A DNA stretch of 64,000 bases from Kineothrix sp. MSJ-39 (lineage in GTDB: Bacteria > Bacillota > Clostridia > Lachnospirales > Lachnospiraceae), in contig NZ_JAHLPN010000001.1 in assembly GCF_018917935.1 (NCBI RefSeq), positions 248,001 through 312,000 on the forward strand. The letters are read 5' to 3'. How positions within the stretch are numbered: position 1 is the stretch's first letter; every line of letters begins with the position of its first letter. Shown here in pieces: positions 15,591 to 24,421 of the stretch. The notes beneath the pieces were generated by a model that saw only the letters and a program-made list of their open reading frames with translations, made no database searches and was not told where the DNA came from. Both the position numbers and the translations under genes were made by a program.

Positions 15591-18491
15591 TTAGTCTCCC
15601 GCACTCTGTACCACATTGGTAGATTCTGCAGTACCGGTGATCAGACTGGATTCATCCTCCAGTTTAAAATAGTACTTCACAATATCTTTTGTTACCTGCG
15701 CCGCATAATCGGAAGCATATCCGAATGCAATTCTGGTTGCGATCGCAACCTGTGGCTGTTCATATGGTGCATAACATACAAACAGAGCGTGGTTCGCACG
15801 TTTCCTGTTTTCCTGCGCCGTACCGGTTTTTCCCGCAACCTGGATCGTCAGATCCTTATAGTAATCTTTATCTTCCACAACCTTTCGCATACCCAGATGA
15901 ATAGCATCCCAGGTACTCTGCTTCAGATCAACCGTATTCCGCAGTGTCGGCGTATAGTCGGCAAGCAGATTGCCGTCCGCATCTGTCGTTTTGGAAAGCA
16001 GGCTCAGGTTATAACAGTTTCCGCTGTTTGCGACTGTTGTCACATACCTTGCCAGTCCAACCGTTGAATAGTTGTTTGTACCCTGTCCGATCGCAGAACG
16101 GATTGCATCAAAGTCGGATACCTTTGGTGCACTTTCCGAAATTTCCACGCCGGATTTGTCTGAAAGTCCGAACTGATCTGCATAATAAGCCAGTTTTTCC
16201 AGTCCGGTATCGCTATCATAAACGCCGTTGTTACGGCTCAAACGATAACCCACTTCATAAAAGAAATAGTTACAGGAGTGTTCGATCGCTCCCGAAATAT
16301 CAAGCGGTCCATGAGAACCGTTTGGTGCGATCCAGCATCGCGCCGGCGGACTTAACGTATCCCAGGTTCCTTTACAGGTGATCGTTTCATTCAGTCCCAC
16401 CACATTATTTTCCAACGCTGTCGCCGCCGATACCATCTTGAAGGTAGAACCCGGTGCAGACAGCTGCTGCGTTGCATAGTTCCACATCGGCTGTGACAGA
16501 TCATAATAGATCTTATTATAATAATCGGAATCGATCGAATTTGTCAGGCGGTTGTTATCATAGCCCGGATACGTTACAAGGGCAAGCACTTCACCCGTCT
16601 GGGTATCCGTTACCACACAGGAACCGGAACACGGATCCAGCGCAAGCTGTGCAGGTGTGATATCCAGATTTTCGATCTTCTCCAGCATAAAGCTGTAGGC
16701 GGATTTACTGCCGCTTTGTACTGCCTGCTTTTCTTCGTCTGTGCCATCTATGATATTCTGCTCAAATAAGAGCATACATACCTGTGCACCCGTGATCTGA
16801 TCATCCAGCAGCATATATTTGTAAAGCCGCTTGTTAAAGTAAGAATCCTTTACCAGATTTTCGTCAATGTAATCGATCAGGCGTGCATAGATCTCTTCGG
16901 AATCGGAATACTGGGATTCCAGTGAAAGCTTCGTGATATCGATCCAGCCTTTTGAGATCAGATACGTCAGATATTCCTGCAGACTGATCACTTCGTCCTT
17001 TTTCCAGGCAAGATAAGTGCTGTCCTCTTTATCGATCTCATCTGTCATGATCACGCCATTATCTTCCAGCATGGAAACGATCGCAAGCTCATACATCTGA
17101 TATTCCAGCGAAAGATTATTATAGGTTGTGGCATTGGTCGCAAGCTCTGTATGCAGCATATCCACTACGGAAGCCTGTTTATTTAAAAAAGTCTGATATA
17201 CTGCCTTTTCCGTATCCTTTGCCGTATCCTTCTGGAAATTACCGGTGTCGATAACGCCATTGTTAAAGAGGGCAAAGTATACATCGTAAATCGGGATCTG
17301 CAGCTTACTTGCCGATTCATTTTCGCCGAGTGTAAATTCCTTGATGTTGCGGATCTTGGATACCAGAATACCCGCGATCTTCTGCTCCAGCAGATTATAT
17401 ACCGCCTTCTGCAGATTCATATCGATCGTCAGATAAACATTGTTACCCGCAACCGGTTCTTTCCGGTCACTCGTTTCGATGACCTTACCCATATTATCCA
17501 CGTAAACCGTTTCGGTTCCTTTGGTACCCTGCAGCGTTGTTTCCATGTACTGCTCAATACCGGATTTACCGACGATATCCGTCAGGGAATATTTCTCATC
17601 TTCTTCGGAAAGCTGTGCATATTCATCATCGGAGATCTTACCGATATAACCGATGATATGCGAATAATAGACACTGTCCACATATTTACGGATCGTATCC
17701 TCTGTCACGGATACACCATCCAGTACATCCGCATTTTCCATGATCATGGCAACCGTTTCATCCGAAACATCCTTGGCGACGGTTGTTGCGATATATTTCT
17801 GATAGCTGTTCAGACTCATGGCATAACGGATTGTTACCATCTGCAGCAGTTTTTCTTTTGTATAACCACTGCCCACGATGAAATCGGATGTTCTGTCATT
17901 TGGATCCAGATATTCTCCGATCGCAAACTTCTTCGTACCGGCAAGATAAGAAATCACTTCTTCCGCCGTGGCGGTACGCTCTGCATATTCCAGATCTTCC
18001 GTCTTGGATTTTCCGTATATATCTGCCAGAAAACGCAGCAGTGTTTTTCCTTCTACCGTAAATGCATATTGATTGTTTTCATCCAACACAATATCAAAAT
18101 CATTGATGATCTTGTCATTGTTTTCTTCGATCATATCGATTAGCCGGGAGATTGTTCCGTTCAACTGATCGTTTTTCGTCCTGCCGGACTCGTATACATC
18201 TTCTATCGTAACGGAATAAGCCAGTTCGTTATAAGCAAGCAGTTCCCCATTACGGTCATAAATATTACCTCTTGTACTAGCGATCGTACGTTCCTTTCTG
18301 ATCTTCAGCTTAAAACCGTCCAGGTATTCTTCCCCGTGCACGATCTGAAGAGAAAAGAGGCGATAGATCAAAATGCCTGACAGGCAGGTAAATACAATGA
18401 TCAGTACAAAGACTCTCGATGTTATCATATTGATCACTGATTCTTTTATCGATTTAAGCAAAACCGTCCTCGCTCCTTTTTTCTGTTCCAT
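15591..18491 (-). CDS. mrdA: penicillin-binding protein 2 with large insertion
   Basis: Class B transpeptidase for side-wall peptidoglycan, partner of RodA. There is one N-terminal membrane helix (about 22-50), a dimerisation region, and a transpeptidase domain with STFK (S682, K685), SCN (739-741) and KTGTAQ (from K888). At 966 residues it exceeds the usual 600-700. The extra sequence is a segment of roughly 250 residues (about 370-620) between the pedestal region and the catalytic domain, rich in Leu, Asp, Glu and Tyr. The start is either ATG 18491 or, with a better GAGG spacing and smaller overlap with mreD, TTG 18461. Confidence 0.92.
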   Translation of the reverse strand: MEQKKGARTVLLKSIKESVINMITSRVFVLIIVFTCLSGILIYRLFSLQIVHGEEYLDGFKLKIRKERTIASTRGNIYDRNGELLAYNELAYSVTIEDVYESGRTKNDQLNGTISRLIDMIEENNDKIINDFDIVLDENNQYAFTVEGKTLLRFLADIYGKSKTEDLEYAERTATAEEVISYLAGTKKFAIGEYLDPNDRTSDFIVGSGYTKEKLLQMVTIRYAMSLNSYQKYIATTVAKDVSDETVAMIMENADVLDGVSVTEDTIRKYVDSVYYSHIIGYIGKISDDEYAQLSEEDEKYSLTDIVGKSGIEQYMETTLQGTKGTETVYVDNMGKVIETSDRKEPVAGNNVYLTIDMNLQKAVYNLLEQKIAGILVSKIRNIKEFTLGENESASKLQIPIYDVYFALFNNGVIDTGNFQKDTAKDTEKAVYQTFLNKQASVVDMLHTELATNATTYNNLSLEYQMYELAIVSMLEDNGVIMTDEIDKEDSTYLAWKKDEVISLQEYLTYLISKGWIDITKLSLESQYSDSEEIYARLIDYIDENLVKDSYFNKRLYKYMLLDDQITGAQVCMLLFEQNIIDGTDEEKQAVQSGSKSAYSFMLEKIENLDITPAQLALDPCSGSCVVTDTQTGEVLALVTYPGYDNNRLTNSIDSDYYNKIYYDLSQPMWNYATQQLSAPGSTFKMVSAATALENNVVGLNETITCKGTWDTLSPPARCWIAPNGSHGPLDISGAIEHSCNYFFYEVGYRLSRNNGVYDSDTGLEKLAYYADQFGLSDKSGVEISESAPKVSDFDAIRSAIGQGTNNYSTVGLARYVTTVANSGNCYNLSLLSKTTDADGNLLADYTPTLRNTVDLKQSTWDAIHLGMRKVVEDKDYYKDLTIQVAGKTGTAQENRKRANHALFVCYAPYEQPQVAIATRIAFGYASDYAAQVTKDIVKYYFKLEDESSLITGTAESTNVVQSAGD

Positions 18492-18972
18492 CCAGTTTTC
18501 CGTTGATCATACGGATCAGCGGATACAGGATCAGTGTTACCAAAACTGTATAGATGATCTCCGGTACTATCACATGCATCAGATAGTGCAGGAAATGGAA
18601 TCTGCCCCGCAAAAGGAAAAGTAATATGTAGCTGACAAGTCCGTAAGAAAGATCACTGAGTGTGATCAGAAGGATCGGCAGCTTGATATCTTCTTTAAAG
18701 AAGATCTGCTTAAAATATCCGTTTGCAAAGCCAAGATACATAAAAATAAGTGCGTAAAAGCATAAAACATTTCCGTAGAAAATATCATATAACAGGCCGG
18801 AAAAAAAGCCGACCCAGAGACCACATTTCTGTCCGCACATAAATCCGAAGGTTGCTGTGATGATCACCAGCAGATTCGGTGCGATCCCGCCGAATGCAAG
18901 CCACCTGAAAACGGTGGACTGCAGGATAAAACACAGCAGGACTGTTATGACAATAAAAATATTCCGTTTCAT
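18454..18972 (-). CDS. mreD: rod shape-determining protein MreD
   Basis: Small membrane component of the elongasome. The 172 residues form about five hydrophobic helices. Typical features are ILQSTVFRWLAFGGIAPNLL near the N-terminus and GLWVGFFSGLLYDIFYG. The start overlaps the mreC stop (TGATG), with AGGTGAG upstream. The identity rests on fold, length and position between mreC and pbp2. Confidence 0.92.
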   Translation of the reverse strand: MKRNIFIVITVLLCFILQSTVFRWLAFGGIAPNLLVIITATFGFMCGQKCGLWVGFFSGLLYDIFYGNVLCFYALIFMYLGFANGYFKQIFFKEDIKLPILLITLSDLSYGLVSYILLFLLRGRFHFLHYLMHVIVPEIIYTVLVTLILYPLIRMINGKLDGTEKRSEDGFA

Positions 18973-19841
18973 CAGTTCTCACCTGCTTCTGTATAAGACG
19001 CTTTCTGGTCTGTGATCACAAGAACCTCCTCCAGATGCGCAAAATCAACTGCCGGTGTGATCGTACCGGAGCTTGTCAGATTGTTGGAATCAGACTCGAT
19101 CTGTGTCACATAGCCGATCAGAATACCCGGAAGGTATTTTGTGCTGATATAGGAGGTTACGACCTTATCGCCTTCCTTGACCGCTGTTTCACCGTTTACA
19201 AGCTTGGAGAATGTGATCACACCCTGATCCATCGTCTCCAGATTACCCTGTACGATACAACTGTCTTCTGTGGAAAGCACCATGGCACTGACATTGGAAT
19301 TGTCATCGATGATCGACATGACCTTTGCCCAGTGATCTCCGACCTCCGTAATGCGGCCGACAAGGCCGCTTCCCGCCATGACATTCATATCCGGCTCCAG
19401 CCCGTCCAGACTTCCCTTATTGATCACAAAGGAATGGAACCAGTTACCGGTCTCCTTGGAAACCACGCGGGCACCCACTTTCTGATACTCTGCATATTCT
19501 TCATCCAGCTTATATAACTGGCGCAGATTGTTCAGTTCGTATTTGTCCTGCTGCAGAGAATTGTTTTCGATCGTCAGGGCATCCACCTGTGCCTGCAGTG
19601 CTTCATTTTCCTGCATGATATCCCGGATGGATTTCAGCTCCTGAGAACGGACGCTCATCCAGGAACCGACCTTACTGATCCCCGACTGAAAAGGCAGGAT
19701 CACACCGCCCGCAAAGTTGCTGAGCGGAGATGCCAGGAAATCCGTAAAGAAGGTAACTGCCATAAATAAAACACAGACACAAGTCATGATCAGCAATAAG
19801 TATTTACTTGGAATCGTAAACTTCTGCCGTTTTCTTCTCAT
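18972..19841 (-). CDS. mreC: rod shape-determining protein MreC
   Basis: Bitopic scaffold linking MreB to PBP2. The 289 residues have one N-terminal membrane segment (about 13-33), a coiled coil (about 65-115, with ENEALQAQVDAL and ENNSLQQDKYEL), and a beta-rich outside domain with GLVGRITEVG and SIIDDNSNVSA. The start shares one base with the mreB stop, and GGAGG lies just upstream inside mreB. Confidence 0.94.
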   Translation of the reverse strand: MRRKRQKFTIPSKYLLLIMTCVCVLFMAVTFFTDFLASPLSNFAGGVILPFQSGISKVGSWMSVRSQELKSIRDIMQENEALQAQVDALTIENNSLQQDKYELNNLRQLYKLDEEYAEYQKVGARVVSKETGNWFHSFVINKGSLDGLEPDMNVMAGSGLVGRITEVGDHWAKVMSIIDDNSNVSAMVLSTEDSCIVQGNLETMDQGVITFSKLVNGETAVKEGDKVVTSYISTKYLPGILIGYVTQIESDSNNLTSSGTITPAVDFAHLEEVLVITDQKASYTEAGEN

Positions 19842-20860
19842 TATTTTCCTCCATTGCCCATTCCTTCGATCGCATAGGCAACTGATTTGTAATTATCATC
19901 CTTAATGACACGGGCAAGTCCCAGTGCAACGCTTTCTACCGGATGCTCTGCCACATTGACCTTCAGCCCTGTTCCGCTGGCGATCAGCTGTGCCAGATGG
20001 CTGACCTGACAGGCACCGCCCGTCAGATAAATACCCTGTCTGTAAATATCCGCAGCCAGTTCCGGTGGCGTACGCTCCAGAATGACTTTGATATTATCAA
20101 TGATCGAATTAAAATGCTCTTTTAAGCTGTCCAGTGCAAGATCTGTCGGGATCTCACGCTCGACCGGAAGTCCTGTCACGATATCGCGGCCGTAAACAAG
20201 CGCATTCTTTCCTTCCTCTTCCAGAGAAGCCAGAGAAGTTTTCACCTTTTCCGCCGTCTTGCCGCCGATGATCAGGCTGTATTCTTTTCTGACAGCTGCA
20301 CGGATCGCATCGTCAAATTTCTGTCCGCCGACCTTGATCAGCTTGCTCAGCACGATACCCCCCAGAGAAAGAATGGAGATTTCCGTTGTATCAAAACCGA
20401 CATCGACGATCAATACACCCTGTGAATTCTTCACGTCGATATCCAGTCCGAGTCCGTCTGCAATAGCCTTTTCCACAACCATAACACGCTTTGCCTTGAC
20501 ATTCGCATTCTTGACAAGATCGTAAAAAGCTCTCTTTTCCACTTCCGTTACATCGGTCGGAACTGCGATATAGTAATCCGCAGGCTTGATACTGCCACCA
20601 CCCAGATCGGAAATAAAACACTTTACCAGTGTCTGCATATTTTTAATGTCTGCGATCACGCCGTTGCACAGCGGATAGGAAATGTGGATGTTTCCCGGCG
20701 CTTTTTCGTACATATCAAACGCCTCATCTCCATAAGCAAACAGGATGTCCTTATTTTCAATCGCGATGATGTTTTTCTGGCAGAAAACCGATTCATCACC
20801 TTTTCCGTAAATTTTAATGTTGCAGGTACCAAGATCGATACCGTATGCGCTCGAAGCCAT
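19841..20860 (-). CDS. mreB: rod shape-determining protein MreB (actin homologue)
   Basis: Actin-like filament protein that positions wall synthesis. The 339 residues carry the phosphate loops GIDLGTCNIKIYGKG and VDVGFDTTEISIL, and the adenosine motif YLTGGACQVSHL. The first loop has GTCN where most MreBs have GTAN. Together with the sequence KGDESVFCQKN this suggests the more divergent MreB/Mbl-like group seen in Clostridia. It leads mreC, mreD and PBP2 in one operon, directly after radC with no gap. Confidence 0.92.
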   Translation of the reverse strand: MASSAYGIDLGTCNIKIYGKGDESVFCQKNIIAIENKDILFAYGDEAFDMYEKAPGNIHISYPLCNGVIADIKNMQTLVKCFISDLGGGSIKPADYYIAVPTDVTEVEKRAFYDLVKNANVKAKRVMVVEKAIADGLGLDIDVKNSQGVLIVDVGFDTTEISILSLGGIVLSKLIKVGGQKFDDAIRAAVRKEYSLIIGGKTAEKVKTSLASLEEEGKNALVYGRDIVTGLPVEREIPTDLALDSLKEHFNSIIDNIKVILERTPPELAADIYRQGIYLTGGACQVSHLAQLIASGTGLKVNVAEHPVESVALGLARVIKDDNYKSVAYAIEGMGNGGK

Positions 20861-21571
20861 TTATAAAACTCCTTTCTCCTTTAAACTGATATACGTATTA
20901 TCCCCAATAATAATATGGTCAAGTAACGGAATTTCCATAACCGATGCCGCCTGCCTGAGCCGCTCTGTCAAAAGCAGATCTTCCCTGCTCGGCGTCGGAT
21001 CTCCGCTCGGATGATTATGCATGATGATCACCGATGTGGCATTACATAAAAGTGCCTGCCGAAATAATTCTCTGGCAGACATAATGGATGAATTAATGTT
21101 ACCTATAGACAACTCGACATCTTTTATCCTGCTGTCTTTTGTGTCTAAGTAAAGTGCGATACAATGCTCCTTCTCCAGGTGCCTCAGCCGTTCCATATAA
21201 GCCTGTGCCACGATCTGCGGATTGCGGAATACCGCATCCTTTTCCACTCTGGCAACTGCCATCCGGCGGGAAAGCTCCGCGATCGCCTTCAGCTTGACTG
21301 CCTTGACAAGACCGATCCCTTTCACCTGCATGAGCTGATCGAGCGTCACATGATGCAGTCCTAAAATGCCCTGCCTCTTATCGCAGACCGATAATACTCT
21401 GCAGGCCAGTGTCAGGGCATCCTCGCCCCTGGTGCCTGTCCGCAATATGATCGCGATCAGTTCCTCTTCTGTCAGTCCTTCCGCTCCCTGCTGTAAAAAC
21501 TTATCATAGGGAAGCGATTGTATCGTTCCGTTTTCTTTTGTCTGATACATATTCTGTTTTGCCCCAGACAA
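20861..21571 (-). CDS. radC: RadC/JAB-domain protein
   Basis: RadC-family protein with an N-terminal helix-hairpin-helix region (LMQVKGIGLVKAVKLKAI) and a C-terminal JAB/MPN metallo-domain with the metal motif HNHPSGDPTPS. Despite the old name, a direct DNA-repair role is not established. The 236 residues fit the family. The start appears to be TTG at 21571, with GGGAG 5 bases upstream; an ATG seven codons in has no good ribosome site. It sits just before mreB, a common Firmicutes arrangement. Confidence 0.9.
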   Translation of the reverse strand: MSGAKQNMYQTKENGTIQSLPYDKFLQQGAEGLTEEELIAIILRTGTRGEDALTLACRVLSVCDKRQGILGLHHVTLDQLMQVKGIGLVKAVKLKAIAELSRRMAVARVEKDAVFRNPQIVAQAYMERLRHLEKEHCIALYLDTKDSRIKDVELSIGNINSSIMSARELFRQALLCNATSVIIMHNHPSGDPTPSREDLLLTERLRQAASVMEIPLLDHIIIGDNTYISLKEKGVL

Positions 21572-21589
21572 GCAGCTCCCATTCTGCTT

Positions 21590-21829
21590 TTACAGGAAAC
21601 GATATAAAATAATGGCAAGTACCATTCCGATAATGCTCGCAACCGTGATATGGATCGTCAGACCGAAAGTCAGCACCAGAATGCCAAGATCCAGCACGAT
21701 CGGCGATGTCAGTCCGAAGCTCTGTCCGTAATTCAGAAAACTTGACGGAAGAAGTTGTCCCAAAAGACCACCTATTACAATTCCTGTCAACATCATCAAT
21801 AAAAGAGCCCAACTGTTCTTGCTTCTCAT
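21590..21829 (-). CDS. DUF4321 small membrane protein
   Basis: 79 residues with two hydrophobic helices (about 6-26 and 47-77). The conserved pattern is GIVIGGLLG followed by a Pro-rich turn and FGLTIHITVASIIGMVLAIILYR. It matches the DUF4321 family of small membrane proteins found near mreB and radC in Clostridia. The ATG at 21829 has GGAGG 6 bases before it; an in-frame GTG upstream overlaps that site. The function is unknown; its position suggests a link to wall or shape proteins, by inference only. Confidence 0.85.
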   Translation of the reverse strand: MRSKNSWALLLMMLTGIVIGGLLGQLLPSSFLNYGQSFGLTSPIVLDLGILVLTFGLTIHITVASIIGMVLAIILYRFL

Positions 21830-21920
21830 GGTATCCTCCACTTCTTTTGTATCATCACACTAGATATATCTTATCACACCCAAAAAAGTATGTATATAAA
21901 ATTCGTTTATTTTTTTTCGA

Positions 21921-23228
21921 CTAAAAAGTCATTCTTTCGCACTGTTCTTTCGTCAAAATGCCGTCATTTTTCAGGTTTTGCAGTGCTTTCAGCATGCCAA
22001 ATTTCGCATGCGGGAAGGTCAGTCCGCCCTGCATATATACCGCATACGGCGGTTTGATCGGACCGTCTGCGGAAAGCTCGATCGAAGAGCCGGAAACAAA
22101 AGCACCTGCCGCCATGATGACCGGTGCATCATAGCCCGGCATATCCCAAGGCTCCGGTGAAAGGTGGCTGTCCACACTTGCCGCTGCCTGGATTCCCTTA
22201 CAGAAAGAGATCACAGCCTCCGGTTTTCCAAAGGTAATTGCCTGAATGATGTCAAAGCGGTCTTCTTTGGCATTCGGTACAACAGAAAATCCGAGTGTTT
22301 CAAAAATATTGGCTGCAAATATCGCGCCCTTTAATGCACTCGCCGTTACCGTCGGTGCCAAAAACAGCCCCTGATAAAAAGCAGGCAGTACACCAAGAGA
22401 TGCACCGACCTCTTTTCCCAGTCCCGGAGAAGTCAGTCTGTAGGCAGCATTTTCCACACATTCCTTCTTGCCGACGATATAACCGCCGATTGGTGCCAGA
22501 CCGCCGCCCGGATTCTTGATCAGAGAGCCGACCACCATATCCGCTCCTACTTCCACAGGCTCGATCCGTTCTACAAATTCACCGTAGCAGTTATCTACCA
22601 TGCAAAGCACATCCGGTTTGCAGGATTTGATAAAGGAGATCAGTTCGCCGATCCGTTCCACCGATAAGGTTTTTCTCGGTTCATAGCCTTTAGAACGCTG
22701 GATCGTCACCAGCTTTGTCTTTTCATGGATCGCTGCACGGATGCCATCGTAATCAAAACTGCCATCCGGCAGAAGATCTACCTGGCTGTAAGATACGCCG
22801 TATTCTTTCAAAGAGCCTTTGGAATCACGGATACCGATCACTTCTTCCAGTGTATCATATGGCTTTCCCACAGGCGATAACAGTTCATCGCCCGGCCGCA
22901 GATTGCTCATCAGTGCCAGTGCCAGTGCATGTGTGCCACAGGTGATCTGTGGTCTGACCAGTGCATCCTCCGCATGGAACAGATTGGCGTATACTTCTTC
23001 CAGTGTATCGCGTCCGATATCGTTATAGCCATAACCGGTTGTACCGAGCAGGCAGGCTTCGCTGACACGCGCCTTCTGCATGGCGCGGATCACCTTCAAC
23101 TGGTTATATTCCGCCGTTTCGTCGATCGCTGCAAAGCGATCCTTTAAATTTTCCAAAATATGTTCTCCAAATGCAAGCACCTGGGCGTCTATGTCCAGAG
23201 AAGCGTACATTTCCTGTAATGTCGTCAT
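21921..23228 (-). CDS. methionine gamma-lyase family protein (YnbB-like)
   Basis: PLP enzyme of the fold-type I Met_gamma_lyase family once called aluminium resistance protein. The 435 residues have the cofactor-loop region CGTHALALAL, the aspartate segment MVDNCYGEF and the PLP lysine in VGSLIKNPGGG. The substrate is not known for most members; a sulfur amino acid lyase is likely. GAGGATACAAC precedes the ATG. It is separated from the upstream miaA by a 239-bp structured region and from the DUF4321 gene by 91 bases. Confidence 0.88.
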   Translation of the reverse strand: MTTLQEMYASLDIDAQVLAFGEHILENLKDRFAAIDETAEYNQLKVIRAMQKARVSEACLLGTTGYGYNDIGRDTLEEVYANLFHAEDALVRPQITCGTHALALALMSNLRPGDELLSPVGKPYDTLEEVIGIRDSKGSLKEYGVSYSQVDLLPDGSFDYDGIRAAIHEKTKLVTIQRSKGYEPRKTLSVERIGELISFIKSCKPDVLCMVDNCYGEFVERIEPVEVGADMVVGSLIKNPGGGLAPIGGYIVGKKECVENAAYRLTSPGLGKEVGASLGVLPAFYQGLFLAPTVTASALKGAIFAANIFETLGFSVVPNAKEDRFDIIQAITFGKPEAVISFCKGIQAAASVDSHLSPEPWDMPGYDAPVIMAAGAFVSGSSIELSADGPIKPPYAVYMQGGLTFPHAKFGMLKALQNLKNDGILTKEQCERMTF

Positions 23229-23258
23229 GTTGTATCCTCGTTTCTGTATTATATTTTA

Positions 23259-23425
23259 TGATGCCAGGGACAAAAGGTCTAAACCCACATGAGCTTGCTC
23301 ATAGGTGGGTGAAAGACCTTGGGGCCCGCCCCGATATGAGCATAAAAGTGGGATGATAATCCCACGATATGCGAATATTGGGTAGAATTGCGGGAGTGCG
23401 TAGCATGGAGCAATTCGTAGGCATC
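23259..23425 (-). other. highly structured intergenic element between miaA and the lyase gene
   Basis: Read on the minus strand this 167-base stretch is closed by TGATGCC and GGCATCA. Inside it holds, in order, a GAATTGC/GCAATTC arm, GTGGGAT/ATCCCAC followed by TTTT, GGGGC/GCCCC, and a nested hairpin of AAGGTCT, CCCAC and ATGAGC arms ending in AGACCTTTTG. Two of the hairpins are terminator-like and could end the miaA unit. There is no open frame with coding character. Only one copy is in the window, so whether it is a dispersed repeat, a terminator array or an RNA is open. Confidence 0.6.
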
Positions 23426-23467
23426 AAAGTCGTGTGGTTTTGACTCCAACATCATCGGTATCTATCA

Positions 23468-24421
23468 TTACGTATTCATATTCCGCATTTCTTCTACCTT
23501 TTCAAGCATAAAAGCAAGCATCTTATCTTCCTGCCCGGCAAAGGCTGTCCGGTCGACCCATGTTACATCACGCTCCCGGCGAAACCATGTCAGCTGCCGT
23601 TTTGCAAAATGTCTGGTATCCCGTTTGATCAGATAGATCGCTTCCTCCAGTGAACAATCCCCGCAGATGTAGTCTGCCATTTCCTTATAGCCAAGTGCCT
23701 GCATGGATGTGGCAGTGCGCGGTATTCCATCCGCAAGCAGACCTTTTACTTCCTCGTATAATCCTTCTTCTATCATCTGATCGACACGTGCATCGATCCT
23801 GTCATACAGCTTTTTCCGATCATCATTCAGCACAAAATAACAGAAGGCATAGGGCGACTTTTTTTCGTGCTCCCTTGCGTTATGCACGGAGATTTTTTCT
23901 CCCGTCTGCATATAGTATTCAATGGCACGGATCACGCGTTTGCTGTTATTGGCATGGATCGCTGCAGCAGATTCCGGATCGATCGCCGCCAGCTTTTCAT
24001 GCATATAAGCATTACCCTTCTGCGCCGCTTCTTCCTCAAGCTGTCTTCTGAGCGCAGAATCCGTTTCTTCTTCCGAAAACGCAATATCATACAAAACTGC
24101 CTGAATGTAAAATCCGGTTCCGCCGACCAGAACCGGAATATGTCCCCGCTCATAAATGCCTTTCATTGCTTCCTTTGCCATCTCTGAAAACCGGAATACA
24201 TCAAATTTTTCATCGGGAGAAAGGACATCGATCAGATGATGTCTGACACCGTCCATTTCCCCGGGCAGGATCTTGGCAGAGCCAATATCCATCTTTTTAT
24301 ACACCTGCACGGAATCCGCAGAAATGATCTCTCCGCCAACCGCTTTCGCCAGTGCGATGGAAAGCTTTGTTTTCCCCACTGCCGTCGGCCCGGTCAATAT
24401 CAGCATTTCCTTTTTCTTCAT
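23468..24421 (-). CDS. miaA: tRNA dimethylallyltransferase
   Basis: Adds a dimethylallyl group to A37 of tRNAs that read UNN codons; the product is the substrate of MiaB, also in this cluster. The 317 residues carry the P-loop GPTAVGKTK at the N-terminus, ISADSVQVYKKMDIGSAK, VGGTGFYIQA and RDTRHFAKRQLTWFRR. The start overlaps the mutL stop by 4 bases (ATGA). It is the last gene of the miaB-mutS-mutL-miaA run. Confidence 0.96.
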   Translation of the reverse strand: MKKKEMLILTGPTAVGKTKLSIALAKAVGGEIISADSVQVYKKMDIGSAKILPGEMDGVRHHLIDVLSPDEKFDVFRFSEMAKEAMKGIYERGHIPVLVGGTGFYIQAVLYDIAFSEEETDSALRRQLEEEAAQKGNAYMHEKLAAIDPESAAAIHANNSKRVIRAIEYYMQTGEKISVHNAREHEKKSPYAFCYFVLNDDRKKLYDRIDARVDQMIEEGLYEEVKGLLADGIPRTATSMQALGYKEMADYICGDCSLEEAIYLIKRDTRHFAKRQLTWFRRERDVTWVDRTAFAGQEDKMLAFMLEKVEEMRNMNT

